A stretch of DNA of 64,000 bases. It comes from Halomonas alimentaria (GTDB lineage Bacteria > Pseudomonadota > Gammaproteobacteria > Pseudomonadales > Halomonadaceae). Where the stretch lies: NCBI RefSeq assembly GCF_009902005.1, contig NZ_WUTT01000001.1:747601-811600 (forward strand), written 5' to 3'. Shown in pieces: positions 7,555 to 17,487 of the stretch. How positions within the stretch are numbered: the first letter of the stretch is position 1; every line of letters begins with the position of its first letter. Under the pieces are notes generated by a model. That model worked only from the letters and a program-made list of their open reading frames with translations. It was not told the origin of the DNA and did not search any database. Position numbers and translations under genes: made by a program.

Positions 7555-9656
7555 GCCGGCATGTGGCACCGCCGGCGGTACTGGCCGACGGCCGCGCCCT
7601 GAGTGCGGCCATGCTGCGTCGGCTGTTCGTCGGCCAGTGCCTGGTGCTGGCCCTGCACCTGGCCTTCATGCCGGCCTGGCTGGCCGGTCTCGCCGCCCTG
7701 GTGGCCGGCTACCGCTACCTGCAGCTGCGCCGTCGCCTGCCCCGGGCCGGGGTCGTGCTGCGCCTGGCCGGCGTAGCGGCGCTGACCGGCGGCCTGTGGT
7801 TGCACTACGGCACCCTGGGGCGCATGGAGTCGATGATCGGCCTGCTGCTCGGGGTCTACCTGCTCAAGTTGCTCGAGACCCATAACCGCCGCGATGCCCG
7901 GGTGGTGGTGCTGATCGGTATGGTCGCCACTACCGTGGCCTTCCTTCACGACCAGGGCATTCCCATGGCCGCCGGGGCCCTGCTGGCGGTGGCCTGGCTG
8001 ATGCACTCGCTGGTATGGCTGGCCGGCGCCACCAGTGCCCGCCAGGCATGGCGCGAGAGCGCCTGGCTGCTGGGGCTGGCGGCGCCGCTGATGGTGCTGC
8101 TGTTCCTGGTCTTCCCGCGGATCGGGCCGTTGTGGAACCTGCCCCAGGCCGAGCGAGCCGCCACCGGGCTGAGCGACGAGATCGCCCCGGGGGACATCGC
8201 CGAGCTGTCGCGCAGTGACCGGCGCGCCTTCCGGGTGCGCTTCGAGGGCGCCGAACCGGCCTCCGATGAGCGCTACTGGCGGGTCTATACCCTCTCCGAG
8301 TTCGATGGCGAGCGCTGGCGCCGGGTCTCGCCGGAGCGTCTCGCCGCCGGCCTGGGGCGGGAGCTGCGCGACCTGGTGGCCGAGGGGCCCCGCTCGCCCT
8401 GGCCGGACGACGCCGAGCCACGCTTCACGGCAGAACTGCTGCTGGAGCCCGACAGCCGCCCCTGGCGCCCCGCGCTGGGGACGCCGCTGGAAAGCGACGA
8501 GCGCCTGCGCTGGCTGGCCGATGGCACCGTGGAGGGACTCGTGCCGCTCGCCTCGCGCAGCCTGCTGCGCCTGTCGAGCAGTGGCCTGGCGCCGAGCTGG
8601 CCCGAGCCCCTGGGGGAGCGTTGGCACACCCGGCTGCCGGACGATACGAACCCGCGCAGTCGCGCGCTGGCCGAGCGGCTGTGGCGCGAGGCCGAGGGCG
8701 AGCCTCGCGCCTTCCTGGCGGCACTCATGGCACGCTTCGGCGAGGCGCCATTCCGCTATACCCTGTCGCCGCCGCGGCTGACCTCCCGCGACCGGGTCGA
8801 CGAGTTCCTGTTCGAGAGCCGTGCCGGCTACTGCACCCACTACGCCTCGGCCATGGCGGTGCTGGCCCGGTCGGTGGGGCTGCCGGCACGTATCGTTGCC
8901 GGCTTCCTGGGCGGCGAGCGCCATCCCGACGGCCACTTCACGGTGCGTGACTACGATGCCCACGCCTGGGTGGAGGTGTGGCTGGACGGTGCCTGGCAGC
9001 GCCTCGACCCCACCGCCGCCATCGCCCCGGAGCGCATCGAACAGGGGGCCGAGGCGGTGGAGGACGGTGGCGACGCCTTCCTGGCCGACTCCCCCTTCTC
9101 GCCGCTGCGCATGCGCGAGCTGGGGTGGGTCAATCGACTGCGTCTGGACTGGGAGCGTCTGGAGTATCGCTGGCAGCGCGGGGTGATCGGCTATCGCGAC
9201 GAATCGCGCAGCGCCTTCCTGGTCCGGGTGGTCGAGGAACTGCACGCCTTGTGGGGCGCCCTGCTGGGCCTGCTTCCCGGGCGCGGCCTCCTGGCGTGGC
9301 TGGTGGGCCTGGCACTGGCCCTCGGGGCGCTGGGTGGAGTCGCAGCTGGCCTGGGCCTCGCCTGGCGCCGCCATCGGGAGGGACGCGACGAGGCGCTGCG
9401 AATCCGCCGGCTGCAGGCCTGGCTTGCGCAGCGCGGTATGCCGCCCCACGACGGCGAGTCGCCGGCCGCCCACCTGCGTCGCCTGGCCGACTCCACCGGT
9501 GCCGCCGGACCGGCGCTGCGTGACTGCGCCCACCAGCTCGAGCGGCTGCGCTATGCTCGTCTGGGGCCGGCGGAGCGTCGCACCCGGCGCCGGGTCCTCT
9601 CCCGCCGCGTCGCCGAGGTCCGCCGCCGGCTGGCCAGGCAGGGCGTCACGGGGTAG
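7551..9656 (+). CDS. TgpA-like transglutaminase-fold membrane protein (DUF3488, transglutaminase core, DUF4129)
   Basis: A protein of about 701 residues. Five or six membrane segments fill the first 190 residues (DUF3488), a large periplasmic part follows, and one more segment at about 570-600 precedes a cytosolic DUF4129-like tail rich in Arg. The papain-like triad is intact: Cys428 in GYCTHYAS, His471 in DAHAWVEV and Asp486 in LDPTAA. It resembles Pseudomonas aeruginosa TgpA. The start is taken as TTG 7551, which overlaps the DUF58 stop (TTGA) and has GGGAGG at a good distance; ATG 7611 is the alternative. The enzyme substrate is unknown. Confidence 0.85.
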   Translation: MSRHVAPPAVLADGRALSAAMLRRLFVGQCLVLALHLAFMPAWLAGLAALVAGYRYLQLRRRLPRAGVVLRLAGVAALTGGLWLHYGTLGRMESMIGLLLGVYLLKLLETHNRRDARVVVLIGMVATTVAFLHDQGIPMAAGALLAVAWLMHSLVWLAGATSARQAWRESAWLLGLAAPLMVLLFLVFPRIGPLWNLPQAERAATGLSDEIAPGDIAELSRSDRRAFRVRFEGAEPASDERYWRVYTLSEFDGERWRRVSPERLAAGLGRELRDLVAEGPRSPWPDDAEPRFTAELLLEPDSRPWRPALGTPLESDERLRWLADGTVEGLVPLASRSLLRLSSSGLAPSWPEPLGERWHTRLPDDTNPRSRALAERLWREAEGEPRAFLAALMARFGEAPFRYTLSPPRLTSRDRVDEFLFESRAGYCTHYASAMAVLARSVGLPARIVAGFLGGERHPDGHFTVRDYDAHAWVEVWLDGAWQRLDPTAAIAPERIEQGAEAVEDGGDAFLADSPFSPLRMRELGWVNRLRLDWERLEYRWQRGVIGYRDESRSAFLVRVVEELHALWGALLGLLPGRGLLAWLVGLALALGALGGVAAGLGLAWRRHREGRDEALRIRRLQAWLAQRGMPPHDGESPAAHLRRLADSTGAAGPALRDCAHQLERLRYARLGPAERRTRRRVLSRRVAEVRRRLARQGVTG

Positions 9657-9710
9657 CGCCGCCGCGGGTGGCGTGGCATCGTGAAGGTCATCGACCATCA
9701 AGGCCCGCGC

Positions 9711-10196
9711 ATGTCTATCCACGACCATCAATGTCGCACCGCCCAGGGCGAGTCCTTCAACTTCGGCGCGCTGCGTGGCCAGGTGCTGCTTATCGTCAAC
9801 GTCGCCAGCCGCTGCGGCTTCACCCCCCAGCTGCGCGAACTCGAGCGCCTCTATCGTCGCTACCGCCATCGTGGCTTTATGGTGATCGGCTTTCCCTGCA
9901 ACCAGTTCGGTCGCCAGTCGCCGGAGTCTGCTCAGGAGTTCTGCGCCCTGAGCGCCCGGGACTACCAGGTCAGTTTTCCGCTGATGGAGAAGGTGAGGGT
10001 CAACGGCAGCGACGCCCATCCGCTGTTCGTCGAGCTCAAGCGTGAAGCACCCGGTTTGCTGGGCACCGGCCTGGTCAAGTGGAACTTCACCAAGTTCCTG
10101 GTGGGGCGCGATGGCCGGGTAATCCGTCGCTTCTCGCCGCGCGACGGCGAGGACGAACTTCGCATCGCGCTGGAGCTGGCGCTGGATGAGGCTTGA
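9711..10196 (+). CDS. glutathione peroxidase (cysteine type)
   Basis: A protein of 161 residues in the thioredoxin fold. Peroxidatic Cys is in NVASRCGFTPQ (the selenocysteine position of animal enzymes), with the usual Gln in GFPCNQFGRQSPES and Trp in VKWNFTKFLV. Such bacterial enzymes reduce hydroperoxides, often using thioredoxin rather than glutathione. ATG 9711 (MSIHDHQ) fits family N-termini; a GTG at 9681 in the same frame would add ten residues. It lies just after the transglutaminase gene on the same strand. Confidence 0.88.
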   Translation: MSIHDHQCRTAQGESFNFGALRGQVLLIVNVASRCGFTPQLRELERLYRRYRHRGFMVIGFPCNQFGRQSPESAQEFCALSARDYQVSFPLMEKVRVNGSDAHPLFVELKREAPGLLGTGLVKWNFTKFLVGRDGRVIRRFSPRDGEDELRIALELALDEA

Positions 10197-10205
10197 GGGG
10201 AGTGG

Positions 10206-10258
10206 CGTCCGATCAGCTCGTTCCAGCCTGATGTTGCGTGAGTCGGGTCATCATGGGG
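10206..10258 (-). repeat. decayed copy of the 3' end of the adjacent DUF7079-like gene
   Basis: The stretch GTCCGATCAG.TCGTTCCAGC, and after a short insert GGGTCATCATG, nearly repeats the sequence at 10282-10324 inside the neighbouring gene. Read on the minus strand it encodes WNELIGR in one frame and MMTR in another, matching the gene's MTRHRWNELIGR. The copy sits directly after that gene's stop codon, so it is best read as a short tandem duplication whose outer copy has decayed. Confidence 0.65.
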
Positions 10259-10640
10259 GTGTCTCGCCGCGCTCCACCATCAGGCGGCCGATCAGTTCGT
10301 TCCAGCGATGCCGGGTCATCATCGTGGTCAGCCCCGAGAACAGCGCCCAGCTCTTGCGCCGCCAGCCCTTGAGGCGCAGGTTGTGGGCCACCAGCTGCTT
10401 CATCAGCTTGTAGTCGTCGAACGACCGCCATTCGCCGACCATCGACATCTGGTAGCGAGCCAATACCGGCGCCAGCTCGATGCGGAACACCCACTCCAGC
10501 TCGTTTACCGTGAGCGTGTGGCGCTCGATGACTTCGAGCATCTGGGCGTAGTCGCGCTCGCCCGGTTCGCGCTCCAGCCACAGCGGCGCCAGCGCCAGCC
10601 ACAGTTCGCCGCGTTCGTCGACCAGGGTCTGGGCATCCAT
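10251..10640 (-). CDS. conserved hypothetical protein, DUF7079-like
   Basis: A protein of 129 residues, soluble, with a helical N-terminus (ERGELWLALAPLWLE) and a conserved-looking centre (ELEWVFRIELAPVLARY, VGEWRSFDDYKLM). The pattern E-L-APVL..N/Y..., GEW..FD resembles DUF7079 proteins, whose function is unknown; this is recall, not a search. ATG 10640 follows GGAGCGAACG. Directly behind its stop lies a damaged second copy of the gene's own last 50 bases (see 10206-10258). Confidence 0.6.
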   Translation of the reverse strand: MDAQTLVDERGELWLALAPLWLEREPGERDYAQMLEVIERHTLTVNELEWVFRIELAPVLARYQMSMVGEWRSFDDYKLMKQLVAHNLRLKGWRRKSWALFSGLTTMMTRHRWNELIGRLMVERGETPP

Positions 10641-10813
10641 CGTTCGCTCCCGGGTATCTTCGCTAGGGTAACCGCCGTCAGGCTGGCATCCTGCCCCAGG
10701 CGCCGGCCGGGCTCAAGGGCGGACAGCGGCGGACGTGACCGCTAGAATAGCTCGATTACCACTCCATGACAGGGCGGCAGCGTCCGCTCACGATACCAAC
10801 AGCGAGGTCTGAC

Positions 10814-12022
10814 GTGATCATCAAGCCCAAGGTACGCGGTTTCATCTGCACCACCACCCACCCCGTCGGCTGCGAGAAGAACGTGCTCGAGCAGATCGAG
10901 GCGACCCGCGCCCGCGGTCTCGACAAGACGAACGGGCCGAAGAAGGTGCTGGTGATCGGCGCCTCCAGCGGCTACGGCCTGGCGGCGCGCATCACCGCGG
11001 CCTTCGGCTACGGCGCCGACACCCTGGGGGTATTCTTCGAGAAGCCGGGGAGCGAGAAGAAGCCCGGCACCGCCGGCTGGTATAATAGTGCCGCCTTCGA
11101 CCGCTTCGCCAAGCAGGAAGGCCTCTACAGCAAGTCGATCAACGGTGACGCCTTCTCCCACGAGGCTCGCGAGAAGGCCATCGAGCTGATCCAGCAGGAC
11201 CTGGGCCAGGTCGACCTGGTGGTCTACTCGCTGGCCTCGCCGGTGCGCAAGCTGCCGGACTCCGGCGAGCTCAAGCGTTCCAGCCTCAAGCCGATCGGCG
11301 AGACCTACCGTGCCACCGCCATCGATACCAACAAGGACACTATCATCGAGGCCGAGGTGGAGCCCGCCACCGAGCAGGAGATCGAGGATACCCGTGCGGT
11401 GATGGGCGGCGAGGACTGGGAGTTGTGGATCGACGCCCTGGACCGCGCCGGCGTGCTGGCGCCTGGCGCCCGCAGCGTGGCCTTCAGCTACATCGGCACC
11501 GAGATTACCTGGCCGATCTACTGGCACGGCGCCCTGGGCAAGGCCAAGGAGGACCTGGATCGCGCCGCCGGCGAGATCGACAAGCGCCTCTCGGCCACCG
11601 GCGGTGGCGCCAATGTGGCGGTGCTCAAGTCGGTGGTGACCCAGGCCAGTGCGGCCATCCCGGTGATGCCGCTCTACATCGCCATGGTCTACAAGGTGAT
11701 GAAGGAGAAGGGGCTGCACGAAGGCACCATCGACCAGCTCAACCGCCTGTTCGGCGAGCGGCTGTATCTTGGTGAAGGGCAGGGCGGCGCCGATACCGAC
11801 GAGTCCGGCCGTCTGCGCCTGGACGACTGGGAGCTGCGTGACGATGTCCAGCAGGCCTGCAAGGAGCTGTGGCCAAGGGTGACCACCGAGAACCTCTTCG
11901 AGATCACCGACTATGCTGGGTACAAGCACGAGTTCCTGAAGCTGTTCGGCTTCGAGCGGGATGATGTCGACTACGATGCCGACGTGGATCCCGTGGCGGA
12001 ATTCGATGTCGTAACCCTGTAA
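10814..12022 (+). CDS. fabV: enoyl-ACP reductase FabV (trans-2-enoyl-CoA reductase family)
   Basis: A protein of 402 residues, the usual FabV length. The start [17 protein letters not shown] (GTG 10814) is the family signature, ahead of which lies GCGAGGTC. The dinucleotide loop is [12 protein letters not shown] and the catalytic Y-x8-K is [10 protein letters not shown]. FabV carries out the last reduction of each fatty-acid elongation cycle using NADH and is known to be insensitive to triclosan. It is transcribed alone, with a small membrane-protein gene 53 bases downstream. Confidence 0.95.
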   Translation: MIIKPKVRGFICTTTHPVGCEKNVLEQIEATRARGLDKTNGPKKVLVIGASSGYGLAARITAAFGYGADTLGVFFEKPGSEKKPGTAGWYNSAAFDRFAKQEGLYSKSINGDAFSHEAREKAIELIQQDLGQVDLVVYSLASPVRKLPDSGELKRSSLKPIGETYRATAIDTNKDTIIEAEVEPATEQEIEDTRAVMGGEDWELWIDALDRAGVLAPGARSVAFSYIGTEITWPIYWHGALGKAKEDLDRAAGEIDKRLSATGGGANVAVLKSVVTQASAAIPVMPLYIAMVYKVMKEKGLHEGTIDQLNRLFGERLYLGEGQGGADTDESGRLRLDDWELRDDVQQACKELWPRVTTENLFEITDYAGYKHEFLKLFGFERDDVDYDADVDPVAEFDVVTL

Positions 12023-12075
12023 GGGCAGGGCGTCCACTGCGTCCTGCCGGTTTTCCCGCAGACCCGGAGGGCGCC

Positions 12076-12279
12076 ATGGATACCCGCGAGAGCCAGACCC
12101 CCGAAGAGGAGCTTCAGCACCTCAAGGAAGTCAGCCAGCCCGAGGACTATGAGCATCCCGAGCCCGACGAGACACAGCCCGAGGCCCGGGAGCCATCCCG
12201 TGGCCTGCCTTGGGTTCTGCCGCTTGTTGTCGTGGTAGCGGTTGCCTTGGTGGGCTTCATGCTGCTGACCGGCCTCTAG
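12076..12279 (+). CDS. small acidic protein with C-terminal membrane anchor, 67 residues
   Basis: The first 40 residues are acidic and rich in Glu, Pro and Gln (PEEELQHLKEVSQPEDYEHPEP) with no hydrophobic stretch; residues 45-66 form one membrane segment (WVLPLVVVVAVALVGFMLL) at the very end, an inside-out tail-anchor arrangement. CCGGAGGGCGCC precedes ATG 12076 as a ribosome-binding site. I do not recognise a family. It follows fabV at 53 bases and may be cotranscribed. Confidence 0.7.
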   Translation: MDTRESQTPEEELQHLKEVSQPEDYEHPEPDETQPEAREPSRGLPWVLPLVVVVAVALVGFMLLTGL

Positions 12280-12374
12280 GGGTGGGGCGATAGCCTTGCC
12301 GAAGCGGCCTTGGAGGCTGTCTCGGGCAGAGGCTTTGGCTACAATGGGCGACCCTGTCGTTCCGAGAGCCCCGC

Positions 12375-13331
12375 ATGCCCGACGTAACAACCACCAGCAC
12401 CGCACCTGTCCGGCGTCGGGTCGGTGTGGTGGTGCTGCCGGGGTTTTCGCTGCTGGCCGAGGCCTGCGCCACCGAGCCGCTGGCGGTGGCCAATCGCCTG
12501 GCCGGTACCCCCCTCTATTCGCTGGTCACCTTGGGGCTGGACGGTCGTCCGGTCCCCAGCGGCTCCTCTCAGGTGCTCAACCCCGACCGTGCGATTGCCG
12601 ATGACGACGCCTTCGACCTGCTGCTGGTGTGCGCACCCTGGGGTGAGCCGCCGAAGGCGGCGCTGGTTGCCTGGCTGCGCCGGCTGGTCGCCCAGGGACG
12701 AAGCCTGGCGGGAGTCGGTGGCGGCGCCGAGCTGCTGGCCAACGCGGGCTTGCTCGACGGCTACCGCGCCACGGTGCCCTGGCCGCGCTTCGAGGCGGTG
12801 GCCGGCGCCCACCCGGGGATCCGCCTCTCCCGCCAGCTCTTCGAGATCGATCGCGACCGCCTGACCTGCGGTGGTGGCACCGCGGCCATGGACATGATGA
12901 TGACCCTGATCGCCAGCCATCACGGCAGCGAGCTTGCCGAGCGAGTCTCGGCCCACTTCGTGCTGGAGCGGGTGCGCATGGCCGACGAGCCCCAGCCGGA
13001 TTCGCCGCTGGCCGGTGCCCCCCAGAGCTTGGTCGATGCCGTGGCACTGATGGAGGCCAACATCGAGGAGCCGCTGACGACCCATGAGTTGGCCGAGCAC
13101 CTGGGGGTCTCCCGGCGCCAGCTGGAGCGACTTTTCAAGAAGCACCTTCGGGCGGTGCCCAGCCGCTACTACATGGGCCTGCGCCTGCAGCGTGCCCGGC
13201 GGCTGCTGCGTGAGAGCGAGCAGCCGGCCGGCGAGATCGCCCTGCTCACCGGCTTCTCTTCGGCGGCACACTTCTCCACCGCCTATCGCAATCACTTCGG
13301 CGTGACACCCCGAGAGGAGCGACTCGGCTGA
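12375..13331 (+). CDS. GlxA/ArgR-type AraC family transcriptional regulator
   Basis: A protein of 318 residues: an N-terminal DJ-1/PfpI-like domain (about 17-190; VGVVVLPGFSLLAEACATEPL, GGGTAAMDMMMTLI) and a C-terminal double helix-turn-helix (about 215-318; LTTHELAEHLGVSRRQLERLFKKHL and GEIALLTGFSSAAHFSTAYRNHFG). The nucleophile Cys expected of active DJ-1 enzymes is not obvious (VGGGAELL instead of a Cys elbow), fitting a ligand-sensing role. P. aeruginosa ArgR, the activator of the arginine succinyltransferase genes, has the same architecture; position 0.8 kb before astC suggests the same target here. That regulatory link is inference. Confidence 0.85.
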   Translation: MPDVTTTSTAPVRRRVGVVVLPGFSLLAEACATEPLAVANRLAGTPLYSLVTLGLDGRPVPSGSSQVLNPDRAIADDDAFDLLLVCAPWGEPPKAALVAWLRRLVAQGRSLAGVGGGAELLANAGLLDGYRATVPWPRFEAVAGAHPGIRLSRQLFEIDRDRLTCGGGTAAMDMMMTLIASHHGSELAERVSAHFVLERVRMADEPQPDSPLAGAPQSLVDAVALMEANIEEPLTTHELAEHLGVSRRQLERLFKKHLRAVPSRYYMGLRLQRARRLLRESEQPAGEIALLTGFSSAAHFSTAYRNHFGVTPREERLG

Positions 13332-13949
13332 TCAGGCTGGCCTGGCCAGCAGTGCCCGGAACAGCGAGCCCATCATCACCGGGGTGTCCTGCTCGATGAC
13401 GAAGCCGCCGGTTTCGAGCAGCGGACGAGCCTGGCGGGTGATATCGGTAGCGATGGCCGAGGTCAGGGCGTTCAAGGCTCGGCGCCCCATGCCGGCCGGG
13501 TGGTCATCGGGCTGGAACTTGTCCATCACGCAGAGCTGGCCCTCGGGGGCGAGCACCCGGTGCGCCTCGGCAAGGCCGCGGGCGGGGTCGGGCATCACCG
13601 CCAGGATCAGGTGCATCACCACGACGTCGAAGTGGTCGTCGGGATACGCCAGCTGCTCGGCATCCATCACCTCCGCCTGCACGTCCATGCCAAGCGCTTC
13701 GGCGCGGTGTTCCAGGCGCCGCACCATGGCCGGCGACAGGTCGGTGGCGTGCAGCTCGATATCTCTGGGCAAAAAGGGGAGGTCGAGCCCGGTGCCGGCG
13801 CCCACCAGAAGCACGCGCATGCCGGGGTGCCAGAGTACCTGGCTGAGGGAGGCGCGCCGCGCGCGCCGGAAGCCCCGCTCGGCCACGGCGTCATAGATCG
13901 GTGCGTAGAGGCTGTAGCGGCGGCGATTCCAGCCGGTAGTGTTGAACAT
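13332..13949 (-). CDS. class I SAM-dependent methyltransferase
   Basis: A protein of 205 residues of the UbiE/phosphatidylethanolamine N-methyltransferase kind. It begins [21 protein letters not shown], then motif [17 protein letters not shown], the acidic [11 protein letters not shown], and motif [18 protein letters not shown]. The substrate is unknown; phospholipid or small-molecule methylation is most likely from the resemblance to PmtA-like enzymes. Its last base abuts the end of the convergent AraC regulator, leaving no space between them. Confidence 0.8.
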   Translation of the reverse strand: MFNTTGWNRRRYSLYAPIYDAVAERGFRRARRASLSQVLWHPGMRVLLVGAGTGLDLPFLPRDIELHATDLSPAMVRRLEHRAEALGMDVQAEVMDAEQLAYPDDHFDVVVMHLILAVMPDPARGLAEAHRVLAPEGQLCVMDKFQPDDHPAGMGRRALNALTSAIATDITRQARPLLETGGFVIEQDTPVMMGSLFRALLARPA

Positions 13950-14060
13950 GCCTGGCTCCTTGCGGGGGAACGATTCCAGACTAGCGCAGCCGGCCGAAGC
14001 GGGGGGGCTTTTTCACAAGTTGCCGTCCCATCGGTGAAAGCGTCATGCCGCTTGCCTCCC

Positions 14061-14117
14061 TATACTCGAAGGCTGGCGCATCCCGGATGCGCCTTCCCGA
14101 CTTCACAGGAGGATGTC
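14061..14117 (+). promoter_or_regulatory. likely astC promoter -10 and leader inverted repeat
   Basis: TATACT at 14061-14066 is a good -10 element but no -35 match stands 16-18 bases upstream, which fits an activator-dependent promoter such as one used by the nearby AraC-type regulator. Just downstream, GGCGCATCC (14075-14083) and GGATGCGCC (14085-14093) form a 9-base perfect inverted repeat with one central base, able to act as an operator or mRNA hairpin. AGGAGG lies at 14108-14113 before ATG 14118. Confidence 0.4.
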
Positions 14118-15332
14118 ATGAGCCAGACCCCGACCCGCGCCGACTTCGATCGCTACATGGTGCCGAACTACGCCCCCCAGCAGGTCATTCCGGTGCGCGG
14201 CGAGGGCAGCCGCCTGTGGGACCAGCAGGGCCGAGAATATATCGACTTCGCCGGCGGCATCGCCGTCAACGGCCTGGGTCACTGCCACCCGGTGCTGGTC
14301 GATGCCCTGAAGGAGCAGGCCGAGCGGGTCTGGCACCTCTCCAACGTCTATACCAACGAACCGGCGCTGGCCCTGGCCCGGGCCCTGGTGGAACGCACCT
14401 TCGCCGACAAGGTATTCCTGTGCTCGTCCGGCGGCGAGGCCAACGAGGCGGCGCTCAAGCTGGCGCGGCGCTGGGCCTTCGACCAGGACGGCGAGCACAA
14501 GCACCGCATCGTCTCCTTCGGCCAGGCGTTCCATGGGCGTACCTTCTTCACCGTCAGCGTGGGCGGCCAGCCCAAGTACGCCCAGGGCTTCGGTCCGGTG
14601 CCCGGTGGCATCGTCCACGGCGAGTACAACAACCTCGACAGCGTGCGCGACCTGATCAACGACGACACCTGTGCGGTGATGGTGGAGCCGATGCAGGGCG
14701 AGGGCGGCGTGCTGCCCGGCCAGCGTGAGTTCCTGCAGGGGCTGCGTGACCTGTGCGACGCCCACGACGCCCTGCTGATCTTCGACGAGGTGCAGACCGG
14801 CGTGGGCCGCACCGGCTCGCTCTACGCCTACCAGCAGCTCGGCGTGATCCCGGATATCCTGACCAGCGCCAAGGCGCTGGGCGGCGGTTTCCCGGTGGGC
14901 GCCATGCTGACCACCGACCGCGTCGCCCCGGCCTTCACCATGGGCACCCACGGCTCCACCTACGGCGGCAACCCGCTGGCCTCGGCGGTGGCCCTGGCGG
15001 CGGTGGAGTACATCGACACCCCCGAGGTGCTGGAGGGTGTCCAGCGCCGTCACGACCTCTTCCGCGAGCACCTGGAGGCGATCAATGCCCGCCACGGGGT
15101 GTTCAAGGAGATCCGCGGCATGGGCCTGCTGGTCGGCGCCGAGATGAGCGAGGCCTGGCGCGACCGCGCCAAGGACATCCTGCCGCTGGCCATCGAGGAG
15201 GGCCTGATGGCGCTGATCGCCGGTCCCAACGTGCTGCGCATGGCGCCCTCGCTGGTGATTCCCGAGGCCGATATCGCCGAAGGCATGGCGCGCCTGGAGC
15301 GCGCCGTGGCACGCCTGGTCGCCGCGTCATGA
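14118..15332 (+). CDS. astC: succinylornithine/acetylornithine transaminase
   Basis: A PLP enzyme of 404 residues, fold type I class III. Landmarks: [63 protein letters not shown] and the PLP-lysine segment [16 protein letters not shown]. It converts succinylornithine to succinylglutamate semialdehyde in arginine catabolism and may also act on acetylornithine. AGGAGG precedes ATG 14118. Named aruC in Pseudomonas, it heads the operon aruC-F-G-D-B here; the stop overlaps the next start as ATGA. Confidence 0.93.
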   Translation: MSQTPTRADFDRYMVPNYAPQQVIPVRGEGSRLWDQQGREYIDFAGGIAVNGLGHCHPVLVDALKEQAERVWHLSNVYTNEPALALARALVERTFADKVFLCSSGGEANEAALKLARRWAFDQDGEHKHRIVSFGQAFHGRTFFTVSVGGQPKYAQGFGPVPGGIVHGEYNNLDSVRDLINDDTCAVMVEPMQGEGGVLPGQREFLQGLRDLCDAHDALLIFDEVQTGVGRTGSLYAYQQLGVIPDILTSAKALGGGFPVGAMLTTDRVAPAFTMGTHGSTYGGNPLASAVALAAVEYIDTPEVLEGVQRRHDLFREHLEAINARHGVFKEIRGMGLLVGAEMSEAWRDRAKDILPLAIEEGLMALIAGPNVLRMAPSLVIPEADIAEGMARLERAVARLVAAS

Positions 15333-16441
15333 ACGGCAGGGGCGACGCCGCCATGCTCGTCGTGCGACCCATCGCGCCGGCCGACCTGCCCGCCCTGGAG
15401 CGGCTCGCGGGGGAGGCCGTGCCGCGGCTCACCAACCTGCCGGCCCATCGTGACCGCCTCGAGGAGCGCATCGCCCGTTCACGTCAGGCCTTCTCCGCGG
15501 CGGTAGAGTGTCCCGGGGATGAGCACTACACCTTCGTGCTCGAGGATCTGGCCCGTGGTGAGGTGGCGGGTACCGCCACGGTGCGTGCCCAGGCCGGGGC
15601 TCTGGACGCCTACTACACCTATCGCCAGGAGACGCTGATCCACGCCTCCCAGCAGCTCAACGTGCGCCGCGAGGTGCAGACCCTGGCGCTCTCCCACGAG
15701 GTCTCCGAGGCGAGCCTGCTGTGCGCCTACTCCCTGGCACCGCGCTATCGCGGCACCAGCGCCGAGAGCCTGCTGCGCCGGGCGCGACTGATGCTGATCG
15801 CCCAGTACCCCGAGCGCTTCGCCGCGGTGCTGGCGTTGGCCTTCCCCGGTTTCCTGGACGAGGCCGGCGAGTCGCCATTCTGGAACAGCGTGGGGCGCCA
15901 CTTCTTCGTGCGCGACTTCGAGGAGATCAACTACCTGGCCGGCGTACGCTCGAAGAGTTTCATCGCCGAGGTGATGCCGCAGTTCCCGCTCTACCTGCCG
16001 CTGCTCACTCCCCAGGCGCGGGCCGCCATCGGTCGCGAGCACCCGGACCACGAGGAGGCCCTGGCGGAGATGCTGGCCGAGGGCTTCCAGCGTTCGCGCC
16101 ACGTCGACATCTTCGACGCCGGCCCGGTGATCAAGGCCGAGCGCGAGCGGCTGCAGAGCTTCCGCCGCGCGGCCTGGCATCCGGTGCGCATCCGTCCGTC
16201 CCACGCCTTGCCCGATGCCGAACCGGCCATGGTCGCCAACCAGCGCCTGGCCGACTTCCGCTGTGTGGTGGCGCGCTATGCGCTGTCGCCCACCGGCCAG
16301 CTGATGCTGTCGGAAGAGCATGCCGAGGTGCTCGGCGTGGAGGAGGGCAGGGCGGTGCTGGCCGCGCCGCTGGCCCTGCCCGGTGGAGACGGTGAGAGCG
16401 CCGAGGCATATGACCCGGGCTATGACGAGGGGGAGCTGTGA
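15329..16441 (+). CDS. aruF: arginine N-succinyltransferase, alpha subunit (AruF)
   Basis: A GNAT-related protein of 370 residues from ATG 15329, or 362 from ATG 15353 (MLVVRPI), which matches family N-termini better; I kept 15329 because it overlaps the astC stop. Family segments: [62 protein letters not shown], and [15 protein letters not shown]. The enzyme transfers succinyl from succinyl-CoA to the alpha-amino group of arginine. A second, related copy follows, as in the AruF/AruG heteromer of pseudomonads rather than the single AstA of E. coli. Confidence 0.9.
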   Translation: MNGRGDAAMLVVRPIAPADLPALERLAGEAVPRLTNLPAHRDRLEERIARSRQAFSAAVECPGDEHYTFVLEDLARGEVAGTATVRAQAGALDAYYTYRQETLIHASQQLNVRREVQTLALSHEVSEASLLCAYSLAPRYRGTSAESLLRRARLMLIAQYPERFAAVLALAFPGFLDEAGESPFWNSVGRHFFVRDFEEINYLAGVRSKSFIAEVMPQFPLYLPLLTPQARAAIGREHPDHEEALAEMLAEGFQRSRHVDIFDAGPVIKAERERLQSFRRAAWHPVRIRPSHALPDAEPAMVANQRLADFRCVVARYALSPTGQLMLSEEHAEVLGVEEGRAVLAAPLALPGGDGESAEAYDPGYDEGEL

Positions 16442-17487
16442 TGCGTATCCGACCCATCGCCGAGGGCGACCTCGAGGAGCTGCAGGCCCTGGCCCGGGAA
16501 ACCGGTGTGGGCTTTACCTCGCTGCCCGACAATCGCGACTTCCTGGCCGCCAAGATCACCGCTACCGAGGAGGCCTTCCTCGAGCGCACTCCGCCGGGGC
16601 TGCGCAACTATTTTTTCGTGCTCGAGGACGAGGCCAGCGGCCACCTGGCCGGCTGTTGTGCCATCGAGGGCGAGGTAGGGCGCGAGGTGCCCTTCTATCA
16701 CTACCGCCTGGGGACCCTGGCCCACTCCTCGGTGCAGCTCGACCTGCATCGCACCATCGACACCCTCTTCCTGTGCTCGGACCATACCGGCGACGCCGAA
16801 GTGGCCTCACTGTTCCTGCGCCCGGCCTACCGCGGCGGCGATCGCCGCCACCAGCGCAACGGCGCGCTGCTCTCCATGGTGCGCTGGCTGTTCATGGCCG
16901 AGTTTCGTGACCGCTTCCCCGACAAGGTGCTGGCGGAGATGCGCGGGGTGTTCAACGGTGAGGGCAAGAGCCCCTTCTGGCAATGCCTGGGCAGCCACTT
17001 CTTCCCGCTGGACTTCGATGAGGCCGACCGCCTGACCGGGCTGGGCCAGAAGAGCTTCATCGGCGAACTGATGCCCAAGTTTCCCATCTATACTCCCTTC
17101 CTCTCCGAGACGGCGAGAGCCTGCATCGGCCAGGTGCACGAACAGACCCGACCAGCCCTGGCCATGCTCAAGAAGGAGGGGCTGCGCTGGGAGGGCTACA
17201 TCGACATCTTCGACGGCGGGCCCACCGTGGAGGCCTATGTCGACGACGTGCGTGGCGTGCGCCTGTCGCGACGCGCCACCGTCACCGTCGATCCCGCGCT
17301 TGGCGAGGCAGGCGAGCGCCCGCGTTGGCTGGCCGCCACCACCGAGATGGCGCACTTTCGCGCCGCCTGGGTGGGGCGCGGCCCCGATACCGAGGGTTGC
17401 CTGCGCCTGAGCCCCCCGGAGGCGGCGCGCCTGGAGGTCGAGGCGGGCGCCACCCTGCGCATCCTGGATACCGAGGAGGAAGCCTGA
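16441..17487 (+). CDS. aruG: arginine N-succinyltransferase, beta subunit (AruG/AstA)
   Basis: A protein of 348 residues, paralogous to the preceding subunit along its whole length and closer to E. coli AstA. Motifs include [69 protein letters not shown] and [17 protein letters not shown]. Catalyses the first step of the ammonia-producing succinyltransferase pathway together with AruF. ATG 16441 shares a base with the aruF stop; the stop TGA overlaps the astD start (TGATG), so the three are coupled. Confidence 0.93.
   Translation: MRIRPIAEGDLEELQALARETGVGFTSLPDNRDFLAAKITATEEAFLERTPPGLRNYFFVLEDEASGHLAGCCAIEGEVGREVPFYHYRLGTLAHSSVQLDLHRTIDTLFLCSDHTGDAEVASLFLRPAYRGGDRRHQRNGALLSMVRWLFMAEFRDRFPDKVLAEMRGVFNGEGKSPFWQCLGSHFFPLDFDEADRLTGLGQKSFIGELMPKFPIYTPFLSETARACIGQVHEQTRPALAMLKKEGLRWEGYIDIFDGGPTVEAYVDDVRGVRLSRRATVTVDPALGEAGERPRWLAATTEMAHFRAAWVGRGPDTEGCLRLSPPEAARLEVEAGATLRILDTEEEA

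Noticed and set aside
7494..10019. Very long open frame on the minus strand, opposite the transglutaminase gene
   Set aside because: It is antisense to a gene with clear catalytic motifs; its translation is Gln, His and Gly rich without domain patterns, as expected in high-GC DNA.
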